Assembly (NCBI RefSeq): GCF_019311235.1
Contig: NZ_JAHWDF010000014.1
Location: 1-64,000, forward strand
Direction: 5' to 3'
DNA length: 64,000 bases
Source: Mesonia aestuariivivens
GTDB taxonomy: Bacteria; Bacteroidota; Bacteroidia; Flavobacteriales; Flavobacteriaceae
The position numbers and the translations under genes were made by a program. Below are positions 1 through 7,404 of this stretch, piece after piece. The stretch's first letter is position 1, and every line of letters starts with the position of its first letter. Under the pieces are notes generated by a model, which made no database searches, was not told where the DNA came from, and saw only the letters and a program-made list of their open reading frames with translations.

Positions 1-148
1 TGCTGCCGTAAAAACCTCGAGTAAGATCATAGAGAAAATCTAAGTTTAAGGCTTCTTTCAATCGGCGGTAGAAATTTGTGGGCGGTACGCGGTCACTCAA
101 CCGAAAACTGTTGAATAACTGCTCTTGCTATACTTTTTTGCCTTGCAT
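1..148 (-). pseudogene. IS1182-family transposase, N-terminal piece with early stop; runs off left edge
   Basis: Read on the minus strand from an ATG at 148, the frame gives MQGKKV, then an amber codon (128-130), then QEQLFNSFRLSDRVPP and NFYRRLKEAL up to the window edge. The LSDRVP..NFYRRLK pattern is the one I know from the N-terminus of IS1182-type transposases (DUF772 region), in which the protein normally starts MQGKKVY; the amber codon therefore replaces the expected Tyr 7. The rest of the element, including the catalytic DDE core, lies outside the window. The family call is from memory of the motif. The nonsense codon makes this copy probably inactive unless translation restarts downstream. 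Confidence 0.7.
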
Positions 149-322
149 ATCATGAAATTAATCTTTTTTAGTAAATTGTGCAACAGGCACAATGGCTATA
201 AGTAATTGCTTGTTCTCGCCTACTTCTGAAAATCCTTGAGGTTTTCAGTTTGGTGTGTACTTGTTAAGTTAACTACTAAATCCCGCAACTACTCATAGCT
301 GAAACAGTTAGCTGTAATTTAA

Positions 323-826
323 CTAATCTTCGGAGTTCTTTTTTTGAGATTTTTTCCCTAAAACGAAAACTGAAACTAAATTTACAACTGTTCCTCCTGC
401 TATTATGCCTCCAACCACATCTTGACCTATTGAAGCAAGATAAGTTCCACATCCTATTCCCGCCAATCCAATAATCAGCCCAAAAACTTGACCTAATTTA
501 CTTTGAGATGATTGACTTGAAACTAAATTACTTTCAATTGAAATTCTATGATTTTGCTGATTTTCAGCCATTTTCATAATTCGGTCTGCTCCTTCTGGAA
601 TAACGGAATCGTATCTAATAAGTGTTTCCGCATCTGGCAAAGGACCTGAATGAGATTTTCTTGAATTAAAGTGAAAGATAAACTTTGTAAAATTTCAAGT
701 TTTTAATTTTTTGGTAAGCCTTCAAAAACTTTTGGATTAATGTTTTTAAGCTTCTTCTTCTAATTCCTGTAATTCTTCTGGGATTTTTACTTTCGTCGGC
801 TTATTATTCTGTTGTTTATTGCTCAA
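323..826 (-). pseudogene. DUF2335 predicted membrane protein, broken by two frameshifts and a stop
   Basis: The longest open piece (323-640) starts at a TTG and reads PDAETLIRYDSVIPEGADRI, RIMKMAENQQNHR, then two hydrophobic helices, a DUF2335-like layout. The conserved HSGPLP that precedes it in this family is encoded immediately upstream in the same frame but has no start codon before the next stop. Continuing upstream the family sequence hops frame: NINPKVFEGLPKN, a TAA, KLEILQSLSFTLIQ, and before that (746-826) a TTG-started piece ending KIPEELQELEEEA. Joining the three frames gives one continuous DUF2335-type protein, so the gene has decayed through at least two frameshifts and one nonsense change. 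DUF2335 genes are often found in mobile or phage-like surroundings, which fits the transposase remnants on both sides. Confidence 0.75.
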
Positions 827-833
827 TTTAAAG

Positions 834-1007
834 TTACTTTAGACAAAGTTTGTTGGAATTCTTTTTTTTAAATACTTTTTTTGCGGATTTGAAATCATCA
901 CCAACATTCATCCAATCTGAAATTAAAGCCTTCTTATCAGCATCCGCTGCTGATTTAGAATAGTTATAGTCAAAATAAGAACCCGCAATATTTAAAACAC
1001 TTCCCAT
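834..1007 (-). CDS. Small hypothetical protein (57 aa)
   Basis: An ORF of 57 codons beginning MGSVLNIAGSYFDYNYSKSA and ending in a lysine-rich tail. I prefer the ATG at 1007 to the TTG at 1016 that would add three residues; a GGTGGG lies just upstream of the ATG. Its stop codon is only a few bases before the first codon of the DUF2335 pseudogene, so the two were probably cotranscribed. There is no signal peptide or membrane helix, and the C-terminal half is charged and probably helical. I do not recognise a family. Given the decayed neighbours it may be a relic; the intact frame and plausible composition are the only support. Confidence 0.35.
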   Translation of the reverse strand: MGSVLNIAGSYFDYNYSKSAADADKKALISDWMNVGDDFKSAKKVFKKKNSNKLCLK

Positions 1008-1224
1008 ACCCACCAAAAAATCATTTTTAGGTAATAAAAAATCAGTTTTATATTCTATTTTTCAACAATGACGTGAAAATTTAGACAAATTTAGTACTTA
1101 AAAAAACTACAGCTAACAAAGAACTGAGGTGAAAACCAACTTTTTTCTACAATAAATTTGAGACATAAATTACCTATGTCAAAATCTTTATAAACAGATT
1201 TTAACTGTACATCTATTTCTTGAT

Positions 1225-1410
1225 CTACCCTTTTGTTAGAACAGATACATAGTTTTCATCATAAGGCAATCCTGATTTAGCAATAGCGAAGGCTTTTTTT
1301 AAAAACTTGTTGGCTACTGCTATCAAGGCTAGTTTCTTATTGGTGTCTTCCTCTCTTTTATACCTCCAAATTAAGATGGCTGGCAGTACACTACAGGATG
1401 GAAGACTTTC
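1225..1410 (-). pseudogene. IS110-family transposase, C-terminal remnant
   Basis: On the minus strand the frame ending with TAG at 1225-1227 reads ILIWRYKREEDTNKKLALIA, then VANKFLKKAFAIAKSGLPYD and ENYVSVLTKG. This is the end of an IS110/IS1111-type transposase (the IS116/IS110/IS902 C-terminal region, with its NKLLKQAFAIAKSG-like helix). The frame closes upstream at about 1411, so only some 60 codons survive and the DEDD N-terminal catalytic part is missing. The remnant abuts the promoter region of the rhamnose genes, so an insertion and later deletion probably set the left border of that locus. Confidence 0.65.
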
Positions 1411-1420
1411 TCTTAAAAAT

Positions 1421-1428
1421 TACATTTG
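1421..1428 (+). promoter_or_regulatory. Candidate -7 box for the rhamnose operon
   Basis: TACATTTG matches the Bacteroidota -7 consensus TAnnTTTG and lies 31 bases before the first gene of the rhamnose locus, a usual distance. I see no good TTG/TTTG -33 element at the normal spacing, so the call rests on the -7 box alone. No clear operator is visible between it and the ATG. Confidence 0.4.
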
Positions 1429-1459
1429 AAAAGCTTTAATAGATGTAACAAAATTTAAA

Positions 1460-3556
1460 ATGGAAAAAACTTTTCAGTACGTAGACTATCTCTGGGATGA
1501 AGCGAAAGCTGCCGAATTGGGTGACGATCAGGTAGCTTTATTTTTATACCGATCGAATATATTAGGTGCCGATCTAAGAATCACCAATTATGGCGGTGGA
1601 AATACCAGCTGTAAAACCATCGAAAAAGATCCACTTACCAATGAAGATGTCGAGGTGATGTGGGTTAAAGGCTCTGGTGGTGATATTGGTACGCTTACCC
1701 GAAAAGGAATTGCCGGTTTATATACGGAACGCCTTAGAAACTTGAAAAATGTTTACGGTGGTTTAGAAGATGAAGACCGAATGGTAGGACTTTTTAATCA
1801 CTGTATCTACGATCTGGATAGTAAAGCACCTTCCATCGATACACCCTTGCACGGTTTATTGCCTTTTAAACATATCGATCACCTACACCCCGATGCGCTT
1901 ATCGCGGTTGCAGCTGCAAAAGATAGTGAACAGGTGACCAAAGAAATTTGGGGAGATACCATGGGTTGGGTACCCTGGCAGCGTCCTGGTTTCGATTTAG
2001 GGCTTCAGCTAGAAAAATGTTTGGAAGAAAATCCCGGAATTCGTGGAATCGTATTGGGTAGCCACGGTTTATTTACTTGGGGCGATACTTCTTACGATTG
2101 CTACATAAATAGTCTGGAGGTTATTGAAATGGCTTCTGAATATATTGAAAAGAAAATCAAAGAAAACGGAGAAGTTTTTGGCGGACAAAAACTAAAATCT
2201 TTACCTGCGGAAGAACGTAAAGAAAAGGCTGCCGAGTTAATGCCGTTACTACGTGGACTGGCTTCTTCAGAAAATCAAATGATCGGCCATTTTACCGATA
2301 GCGATACTGTCTTACATTTTATTAATAGTAATGATCTGGACCGATTAGCACCAATGGGAACTTCCTGCCCCGATCATTTTCTGCGCACAAAAATTCAGCC
2401 GCTCATCCTAAGCTTAGATCCATCAGATGAGGTGACCGATACCGAAGCTACGCTGAAAAAATTAGAGCCTTCTTTTGAACAATATCGTGAAGAATACCGT
2501 CAATATTACGAAAATCATAAACACGATAATAGTCCGGCAATGCGTGATCCTAATCCGGTGATTATCATTTATCCCGGCGTAGGAATGTTCAGTTTTGCCA
2601 AGAACAAGCAAACCACCCGTGTAGCTAGTGAATTTTATGTAAATGCCATCAACGTAATGCGTGGTGCTGAAGCGATTACTGAATATACTTCTTTACCAAG
2701 ACAAGAGGCTTTTGATATCGAATATTGGTTGTTAGAAGAGGCTAAATTACAACGAATGCCTGCGGAAAAACCACTTTCACGTAAAGTAGCCGTTGTTACA
2801 GGTGCCGCCGGTGGAATTGGTAAAGCAATTGCCGATAAATTAATTCTCGAAGGAGCTAACGTAGTGCTCACCGATATTAGTCAGGAGAATTTAGAGGAAG
2901 CTTTATCGACTTACAAACGTGACGAAGCTGCGATTGCCATTTGCGATGTTACCAATGAAGATTCAATAGAAAAGGCCTACAAAGAAGCAAATCTTGCCTT
3001 TGGAGGGGTAGACATCGTGGTGCATTCAGCAGGATTAGCGATTTCAAAATCCTTACTGGACACAACACTGAAAGATTGGGAACTATTACAAAACGTATTG
3101 GTAAAAGGGCAATTCTTAATGGCGCAAAAAGGCGTTGAAATTATGCGCAAGCAAGGTTTAGGTGGCGATATCGTAAATATTGCCAGTAAAAACGGACTCG
3201 TTTCTGGACCTAACAATGTAGGCTACGGAACGGCAAAAGCGGCGCAACAACATATGACGCGCTTATTAGCTGCGGAATTAGGTGGCGATCATATTCGTGT
3301 GAATACCGTGAATCCAGATGGAGTAATCGTAGGTAGTAAAATATGGGAAGGCGATTGGGCTGAAGGTCGAGCAAAAGCTCACGGAATTAAAGTGGAAGAT
3401 CTTCCGGCGCATTACGCTAAAAGAAATTTATTAAATGAAATTATCTTACCAGAAGATATCGCTAACGGCGTATTCGCCTGCGTGGGTATTCTGGACAAAA
3501 GTACCGGAAACACCATTAACGTTGATGGTGGTATGGCAAATGCGTTTGTGAGATAA
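1460..3556 (+). CDS. rhaD: Bifunctional L-rhamnulose-1-phosphate aldolase / L-lactaldehyde dehydrogenase
   Basis: A 698-residue two-domain cytoplasmic enzyme. The N-terminal 430 or so residues are a class II aldolase/adducin domain (NYGGGNTSCK near the start, metal-site histidines in HIDHLHPDA and LGSHGLFTWG). The C-terminal part is a short-chain dehydrogenase with the NAD-binding TGAAGGIG loop starting at T447 and the catalytic YxxxK as Y589-GTA-K593. This is the aldolase-dehydrogenase fusion family (TIGR02632, also called RhaEW) that cleaves L-rhamnulose-1-phosphate to DHAP and L-lactaldehyde and oxidises the aldehyde to L-lactate. It is followed by the isomerase and kinase of the same pathway and by a lactate dehydrogenase. 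Length is normal for the family. The name rhaEW would be equally valid. Confidence 0.93.
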   Translation: MEKTFQYVDYLWDEAKAAELGDDQVALFLYRSNILGADLRITNYGGGNTSCKTIEKDPLTNEDVEVMWVKGSGGDIGTLTRKGIAGLYTERLRNLKNVYGGLEDEDRMVGLFNHCIYDLDSKAPSIDTPLHGLLPFKHIDHLHPDALIAVAAAKDSEQVTKEIWGDTMGWVPWQRPGFDLGLQLEKCLEENPGIRGIVLGSHGLFTWGDTSYDCYINSLEVIEMASEYIEKKIKENGEVFGGQKLKSLPAEERKEKAAELMPLLRGLASSENQMIGHFTDSDTVLHFINSNDLDRLAPMGTSCPDHFLRTKIQPLILSLDPSDEVTDTEATLKKLEPSFEQYREEYRQYYENHKHDNSPAMRDPNPVIIIYPGVGMFSFAKNKQTTRVASEFYVNAINVMRGAEAITEYTSLPRQEAFDIEYWLLEEAKLQRMPAEKPLSRKVAVVTGAAGGIGKAIADKLILEGANVVLTDISQENLEEALSTYKRDEAAIAICDVTNEDSIEKAYKEANLAFGGVDIVVHSAGLAISKSLLDTTLKDWELLQNVLVKGQFLMAQKGVEIMRKQGLGGDIVNIASKNGLVSGPNNVGYGTAKAAQQHMTRLLAAELGGDHIRVNTVNPDGVIVGSKIWEGDWAEGRAKAHGIKVEDLPAHYAKRNLLNEIILPEDIANGVFACVGILDKSTGNTINVDGGMANAFVR

Positions 3557-3656
3557 GATTTAGAAGAGAGTAATTGGATTTTAGAGTATAGATGCTAGAA
3601 TATAGATTTTAGAACTTAGAGAATAGACAAGAGAAGTAAGAAACAAGATTTTTGTT

Positions 3657-3728
3657 TCATCCTGAATTTATTTAAGGATCTCATCCAGCTGAGATCGTGA
3701 TGAGGTTCCGTGTCAAGCACGGAATGAC
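3657..3728. repeat. Intergenic repeat family A, copy 1
   Basis: Starts tcatcctgaa and ends ttccgtgtcaagcacggaat, with the pair ggatctcatc / gtgatgag inside. The end of the unit is itself a small palindrome (ttccgtg...cacggaa). Related copies lie at 5456-5530 (near identical), 7275-7345 (diverged), 17192-17226 (end only) and 19666-19697 (start only, variant). Confidence 0.75.
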
Positions 3729-3760
3729 AAAAGAAAAAGCTTTAAATTGATAATATTGTC

Positions 3761-3803
3761 CTACTTTTTTGTTACTTTTTTTGGGCAATGAAAAAAAGTA
3801 GGG
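3761..3803. repeat. Intergenic repeat family C, copy 1 (poly-T/poly-A inverted element)
   Basis: A ctactttttt arm and an aaaaaaagtag arm flank gttactttttttgggcaatg. A near-identical copy lies at 8925-8968. It could fold as a hairpin and act as a weak terminator, but its recurrence suggests a dispersed repeat. Confidence 0.65.
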
Positions 3804-3834
3804 AAAAGTAAATTGAATTGAATAAGAAATCAAT

Positions 3835-3867
3835 AAACCTCACAGTTTTTAGAAACCTGTGAGGTTT
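3835..3867. repeat. Hairpin repeat (aaacctcacag ... ctgtgaggttt)
   Basis: Two perfect 11-base arms separated by an 11-base loop, 57 bases before the isomerase ATG. There is no T-run after the second arm, so a simple Rho-independent terminator is unlikely. I remember similar cctcacag/ctgtgagg hairpins scattered between genes in other flavobacteria; that is recollection only. It may be a REP-like element or an mRNA-stabilising structure. Confidence 0.6.
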
Positions 3868-3923
3868 ACAAAAAAATCTAAATTCTAAAAGGCGAAGCGA
3901 TCTAAAATCTTAAAATAATAAAG

Positions 3924-5204
3924 ATGAAAATAAATACTGATCAACTATCAGAATTCAATAAAAAGCAAAACGATTCGTTTGAAAACGAAATCGATTTCTT
4001 AGAAAATAAGTTTGCCAAAAAAGGAATCTCGATAGCTAAAATAATACAAAAATTAGCCGATTTTCAGGTGGCGATACCGAGTTGGGCTTTAGGTGCCGGT
4101 GGTACGCGATTTGGTCGTTTTTCTTACGGAGGAGAACCTTCTTCTTTAGAGCAAAAGTTAGACGATATTGGCATTTTACACGCGCTCACCAAAACGGCAG
4201 GCGCGGTTTCATTACATATTCCGTGGGATATTCCTGAAGATGTAAATGCGATTAAAGATATTGCTAAAAGTCACGATATTGTTTTTGATGCGATGAATTC
4301 GAATACCTTTCAGGATCAACCTGATGCGAAAGAAAGTTATAAATTCGGTTCACTCAACAGCATTAATAAAGCTTCTCGTGAATATGCGGTGAAACATAAT
4401 AAAGAGGTGATTCGCATTGGACAACAATTGGGTTCTAAAAGCTTAACCGTTTGGTTAGCTGACGGAGCAAGTTTTCCGGGGCAATTGAATTTTCAAAAGG
4501 CTTTGCAAAATACCGAAAAAAGCCTGAAAGAAATCTACGTTTCAATGCCGGAAGACTGGAAGCTTTTTATCGAATACAAACCTTACGAACCTAACTTTTA
4601 TAGCACGACCATTCAGGATTGGGGAACTTCATTTATGCTAGCCAATGCTTGTGGAGATCGTGCTTTCACGTTGGTCGATCTAGGTCATCATTTACCAAAT
4701 ACCAATATCGAGCAAATCGTAGCGACTCTAATGTATAAAGGAAAGTTAGGTGGATTCCATTTTAACGATAGCAAATACGGAGATGATGATTTAACGGTTG
4801 GTTCCATCAAACCTTATGCGTTATTTTTAATTTTTAATGAATTGGTGTACGGAATGGAAAACAATCCGCAAAATCCATATCCCGCCTGGATGATCGATGC
4901 CAGTCATAATATTAAAGATCCGTTGGAAGATTTATTACAATCACTGGAAGCTATTTTGATTGCTTACGCTCAGGCGCTGTTAGTCGATCAAAAAGCATTA
5001 AAAGAAGCGCAGCAAAATAATGATGTTACTAAATGTCAGGAAATTTTGCAAGACGCCTATAGAACTGATGTTCGACCGATAGTAAAAGCAGCAAGAGCGA
5101 AAAGCGGTGCAGCGGTAAATCCAATTGACGCTTATCGTGCGTTTGATGTTCGTAATACGCTTATTGAAGCTCGCGGACTGAAAACGGTTGCAACGGGACT
5201 TTAG
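3924..5204 (+). CDS. rhaI: L-rhamnose isomerase (Pseudomonas stutzeri type)
   Basis: A 426-residue TIM-barrel aldose-ketose isomerase that converts L-rhamnose to L-rhamnulose in the cytoplasm. The metal-binding residues are readable: E217 (FIEYKPYEPN), D252 and H255 (LVDLGHH), H279 (GGFHFNDS), D287/D289 (KYGDDD) and D325 (WMIDASHN). These fit, with a constant offset of two, the positions I recall for the P. stutzeri enzyme, which has about the same length. It belongs to the RhaI branch rather than the E. coli RhaA branch. It sits between the aldolase and kinase of the same pathway, so the physiological substrate is very probably rhamnose, although this enzyme type has broad aldose specificity in vitro. 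Confidence 0.93.
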   Translation: MKINTDQLSEFNKKQNDSFENEIDFLENKFAKKGISIAKIIQKLADFQVAIPSWALGAGGTRFGRFSYGGEPSSLEQKLDDIGILHALTKTAGAVSLHIPWDIPEDVNAIKDIAKSHDIVFDAMNSNTFQDQPDAKESYKFGSLNSINKASREYAVKHNKEVIRIGQQLGSKSLTVWLADGASFPGQLNFQKALQNTEKSLKEIYVSMPEDWKLFIEYKPYEPNFYSTTIQDWGTSFMLANACGDRAFTLVDLGHHLPNTNIEQIVATLMYKGKLGGFHFNDSKYGDDDLTVGSIKPYALFLIFNELVYGMENNPQNPYPAWMIDASHNIKDPLEDLLQSLEAILIAYAQALLVDQKALKEAQQNNDVTKCQEILQDAYRTDVRPIVKAARAKSGAAVNPIDAYRAFDVRNTLIEARGLKTVATGL

Positions 5205-5324
5205 ACTTTAGTTAGTATTGAGTAATGAGATTTGAGATATTAGAGCTTAGATGCTAGAATGTAGAAAATAGAGTAGAGAAATTTGAAACTTGAAAATGTG
5301 TTGATTTGAAAATGAAGGCGAACT

Positions 5325-5380
5325 GTCACTTCGATTGATTTTATTGAAGCGCAAGCGGAAATAAAATTGTATCGAGAAGT
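5325..5380. repeat. Intergenic repeat family B, copy 1
   Basis: Pattern tcacttcga.tgattt.attgaagcg, then ataaaat.gtatcgagaagt. Its two ends (cacttcga and tcgagaag) are partly complementary, so the unit can fold back. Other copies: 17006-17059, 17235-17290 and a partial one at 19773-19798. Confidence 0.7.
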
Positions 5381-5455
5381 AATTAGGAATGAAATTTTAG
5401 AAATTAGACTTGGAGAAATTAGAATCAGGAATCAAGACGTTGGAAAAAAGACAAT

Positions 5456-5530
5456 CGTCATCCTGAACTTCTTTTAGGATCTCATCCAATTAAGAACGTG
5501 ATGAGATTCCGTGTCAAGCACGAAATGACG
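5456..5530. repeat. Intergenic repeat family A, copy 2
   Basis: Near-identical to the copy at 3657-3728: cgtcatcctgaac, ggatctcatcc, gtgatgagattccgtgtcaa, then gcacgaaatgac. It occupies the same relative place, after the tagaa-type units and before the ctaaattctaa stretch. Confidence 0.75.
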
Positions 5531-5580
5531 AAAGAAAATCTAAATTCTAACAGCGAAGCGATCTAAACTCTAGTATCTAA

Positions 5581-5672
5581 AATGCGCGAGGGATTGAAGC
5601 GAAAATCCCGGATTGCGACCGTAGGAAGCAAACGGAATTGTAGCGTAAAGCCCGACCTGAAAGGTGGCGCCC
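5581..5672. repeat. Intergenic element with agggattgaagcg ... aaagcccgacc ... ggcgccc
   Basis: Begins gcgagggattgaagcg, has an inner aaatcccgg...cggaattgtagcg part and closes aaagcccgacctgaaaggtg and gcgccc. I remember the agggattgaagcg / agcccgacc frame as a common but uncharacterised extragenic element in flavobacteria. Its reverse complement shares the cgggctttacgct motif with the cgggctatctgtt of the element at 34813. It is too short and stop-rich to code. Confidence 0.5.
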
Positions 5673-5777
5673 AAAAAAACTAAAAGTTTTCTCTGGGAAA
5701 GTCCGAGAGATTAAATACTACTAATTTAACTTCGAATAGTTTCAGCATTGAAATGAAAAAGAAGTTTTAAATTCTCG

Positions 5778-7172
5778 ATGATCGAGATGAATAAAAAGAA
5801 AGTAACGGCTGTTTTTGATATTGGGAAAACCAACAAGAAATTTTTCCTGTTCAATAAAGATTATCAGGAAGTTTTTCGGGATTATACGCGTTTGCCGCTA
5901 ACGGTAGATGAGGATGGTTATCCTACCGAAGATATTACGCTTTTACGGCAGTGGATTAAAGATACATTTCATTCGATTTTAGAAAGTGAAGAATATGAAG
6001 TAAAATCGATCAATTTCTCGACGTATGGGGCGAGTTTGGTGCATTTAGATCATCACGGAAATGTGTTGACGCCTTTATATAACTACACGAAACCGATTGA
6101 GAAGGAAATTACCGATGAATTTTATGCGAAATACGGTGGCGAATTGAAAATTGCGGTAGAAACAGCATCACCACAATCGGGAATGTTGAATTCTGGACTG
6201 CAATTATTTTGGTTGAAGAAAAAATATCCTGAGATTTTTAATAAAATCAAGTATACGCTGCATCTTCCGCAGTATTTATCGTTTTTATTTACTGGTATTC
6301 CGGTAAGCGAATATACCTCGATTGGTTGCCACACCAATTTGTGGAATTTCGATAAGGAAGATTATCACGATTGGGTTTATACGGAAGGTTTCGATCAATT
6401 ATTTGGTCCTATAGTTCCAACCGCGAGTAGTATTAACACTTCTTACAAAGGGAAAAAGATAAAAATTGGTGTTGGGATTCACGATAGTTCTTCGGCATTA
6501 TTACCCTATATTTTAAGTAAGAAAAAACCGTTTTTACTGCTTTCTACCGGAACCTGGAGTATTTCGTTGAATCCGTTTAATGAAGAGAGTTTAGGAGAAC
6601 AAGATATTAAAAATAATTGCCTGAATTACCTGCGTGTCGATGGAAAGCGTGTAAAAGCTTCTCGTTTTTTTATGGGGAATGAATATCGAATTCAGGTGGA
6701 GAAACTAGGCGAATACTACGGAAAGGAATATGGTTATCACCGCGAAGTGAAATTTGATCAGGAGTTGTATATACGGTTGATAGAAAAGCCTTCGATTTAT
6801 TTCAAATTTGAAGGAATATCCTTACAACGAAAAGAATTACACCAAACCGATTTAAAGCCTTTCCCTACTTTTGAAAAAGCCTATCATCAATTAATGATTG
6901 AGTTGATGGAGTTACAGATTCATACGATTAAAAATGCTATCGGAAATTCACCCATCTATAAAATTTATATCGATGGTGGTTTTACCGATAATGATGTGTT
7001 TATGAAATTAATGGCACATCATTTTAGTGAATTTAAGGTTCTATCGACGCATTCACCTTTAGGTTCAGCCTTAGGTGCGGCGATGGTGATTTCCAACAAA
7101 AAGGTAGATGCTAAATTTTTAAAAGAAAACTATCGAATGAAAAAATTAGTTCCGCTATTGTTAACGAAGTAG
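5778..7172 (+). CDS. FGGY-family carbohydrate kinase, probable L-rhamnulokinase
   Basis: A 464-residue cytoplasmic kinase of the FGGY family. The N-terminal ATPase motif is VFDIGKTNKKFFLFN and a second phosphate motif is LLLSTGTWSISLNPF. The C-terminal half has the IYIDGGFTDNDVFM and PLGSALGAAM pattern of the adenosine-binding side. By position between isomerase and aldolase it should phosphorylate L-rhamnulose. It is diverged from E. coli RhaB, and L-fuculose or another ketose cannot be excluded from sequence alone. A second ATG three codons downstream (5787) is an equally plausible start because neither has a clear Shine-Dalgarno sequence. Confidence 0.85.
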   Translation: MIEMNKKKVTAVFDIGKTNKKFFLFNKDYQEVFRDYTRLPLTVDEDGYPTEDITLLRQWIKDTFHSILESEEYEVKSINFSTYGASLVHLDHHGNVLTPLYNYTKPIEKEITDEFYAKYGGELKIAVETASPQSGMLNSGLQLFWLKKKYPEIFNKIKYTLHLPQYLSFLFTGIPVSEYTSIGCHTNLWNFDKEDYHDWVYTEGFDQLFGPIVPTASSINTSYKGKKIKIGVGIHDSSSALLPYILSKKKPFLLLSTGTWSISLNPFNEESLGEQDIKNNCLNYLRVDGKRVKASRFFMGNEYRIQVEKLGEYYGKEYGYHREVKFDQELYIRLIEKPSIYFKFEGISLQRKELHQTDLKPFPTFEKAYHQLMIELMELQIHTIKNAIGNSPIYKIYIDGGFTDNDVFMKLMAHHFSEFKVLSTHSPLGSALGAAMVISNKKVDAKFLKENYRMKKLVPLLLTK

Positions 7173-7404
7173 TTCTTAGTATTGAGTAGTTAGAATTGAG
7201 ATTATAGAATATAGAAAATAGACGAGAGATTATAGAAGCAAGAATCAGGAAACATCTAAATTAAAAATCAAGTTCGTCATACCGGACTAAGTGTAATCTC
7301 ATCAATCAAGCGCAGGATAAGATTCTGAAACAAGTTCAGAATAACAATAGTAGAATAAAACAAAAGCTAATAGCTAAATGCTTTAAGTTATAAAAAACAA
7401 CCCT
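7173..7404. other. Repeat-containing gap between the kinase and lactate dehydrogenase genes
   Basis: No gene. It repeats the same order in short form: tagaatatagaaaatagac units (about 7190-7250), a diverged family A copy (7275-7345: cgtcat, aatctcatcaatcaag, aggataagattctga) and, just before the ATG, aagctaatagctaaatgctt (7364-7383). A close relative of the last stretch lies at 9117-9142 before the permease gene. Confidence 0.6.

Larger units (their letters stand above)
3557..3923. other. Repeat-filled gap between the aldolase and isomerase genes
   Basis: No gene is visible. After the stop codon comes a purine-rich stretch of degenerate units such as tagaatataga and tagaacttaga (about 3580-3632), then a stretch seen downstream of other genes in this locus (3657-3728), a poly-T/poly-A inverted element (3761-3803), an 11-bp-arm hairpin (3835-3867) and a closing stretch of ctaaattctaa with gcgaagcgatctaaa. 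The opening and closing stretches are imperfect inverted copies of one another. The same order recurs in the next gaps. Confidence 0.7.
5205..5777. other. Repeat-filled gap between the isomerase and kinase genes
   Basis: No coding sequence is visible in this 573-base gap. In order it holds tagatgctagaatgtagaaa-type degenerate units (5236-5280), a tttgaaaatgtgttg stretch (5289-5313), repeat B (5325-5380), more tagaaattaga units, repeat A (5456-5530), a ctaaattctaa plus gcgaagcgatctaaa stretch (5538-5580) and a larger element beginning gcgagggattgaagcg (5581-5672). This is the largest collection of repeat types in the window. Confidence 0.7.

Noticed and set aside
1-1016. Prophage remnant
   Set aside because: DUF2335 can occur in phage-like settings, but no capsid, tail, integrase or lysis gene is seen; two IS remnants explain the decay.
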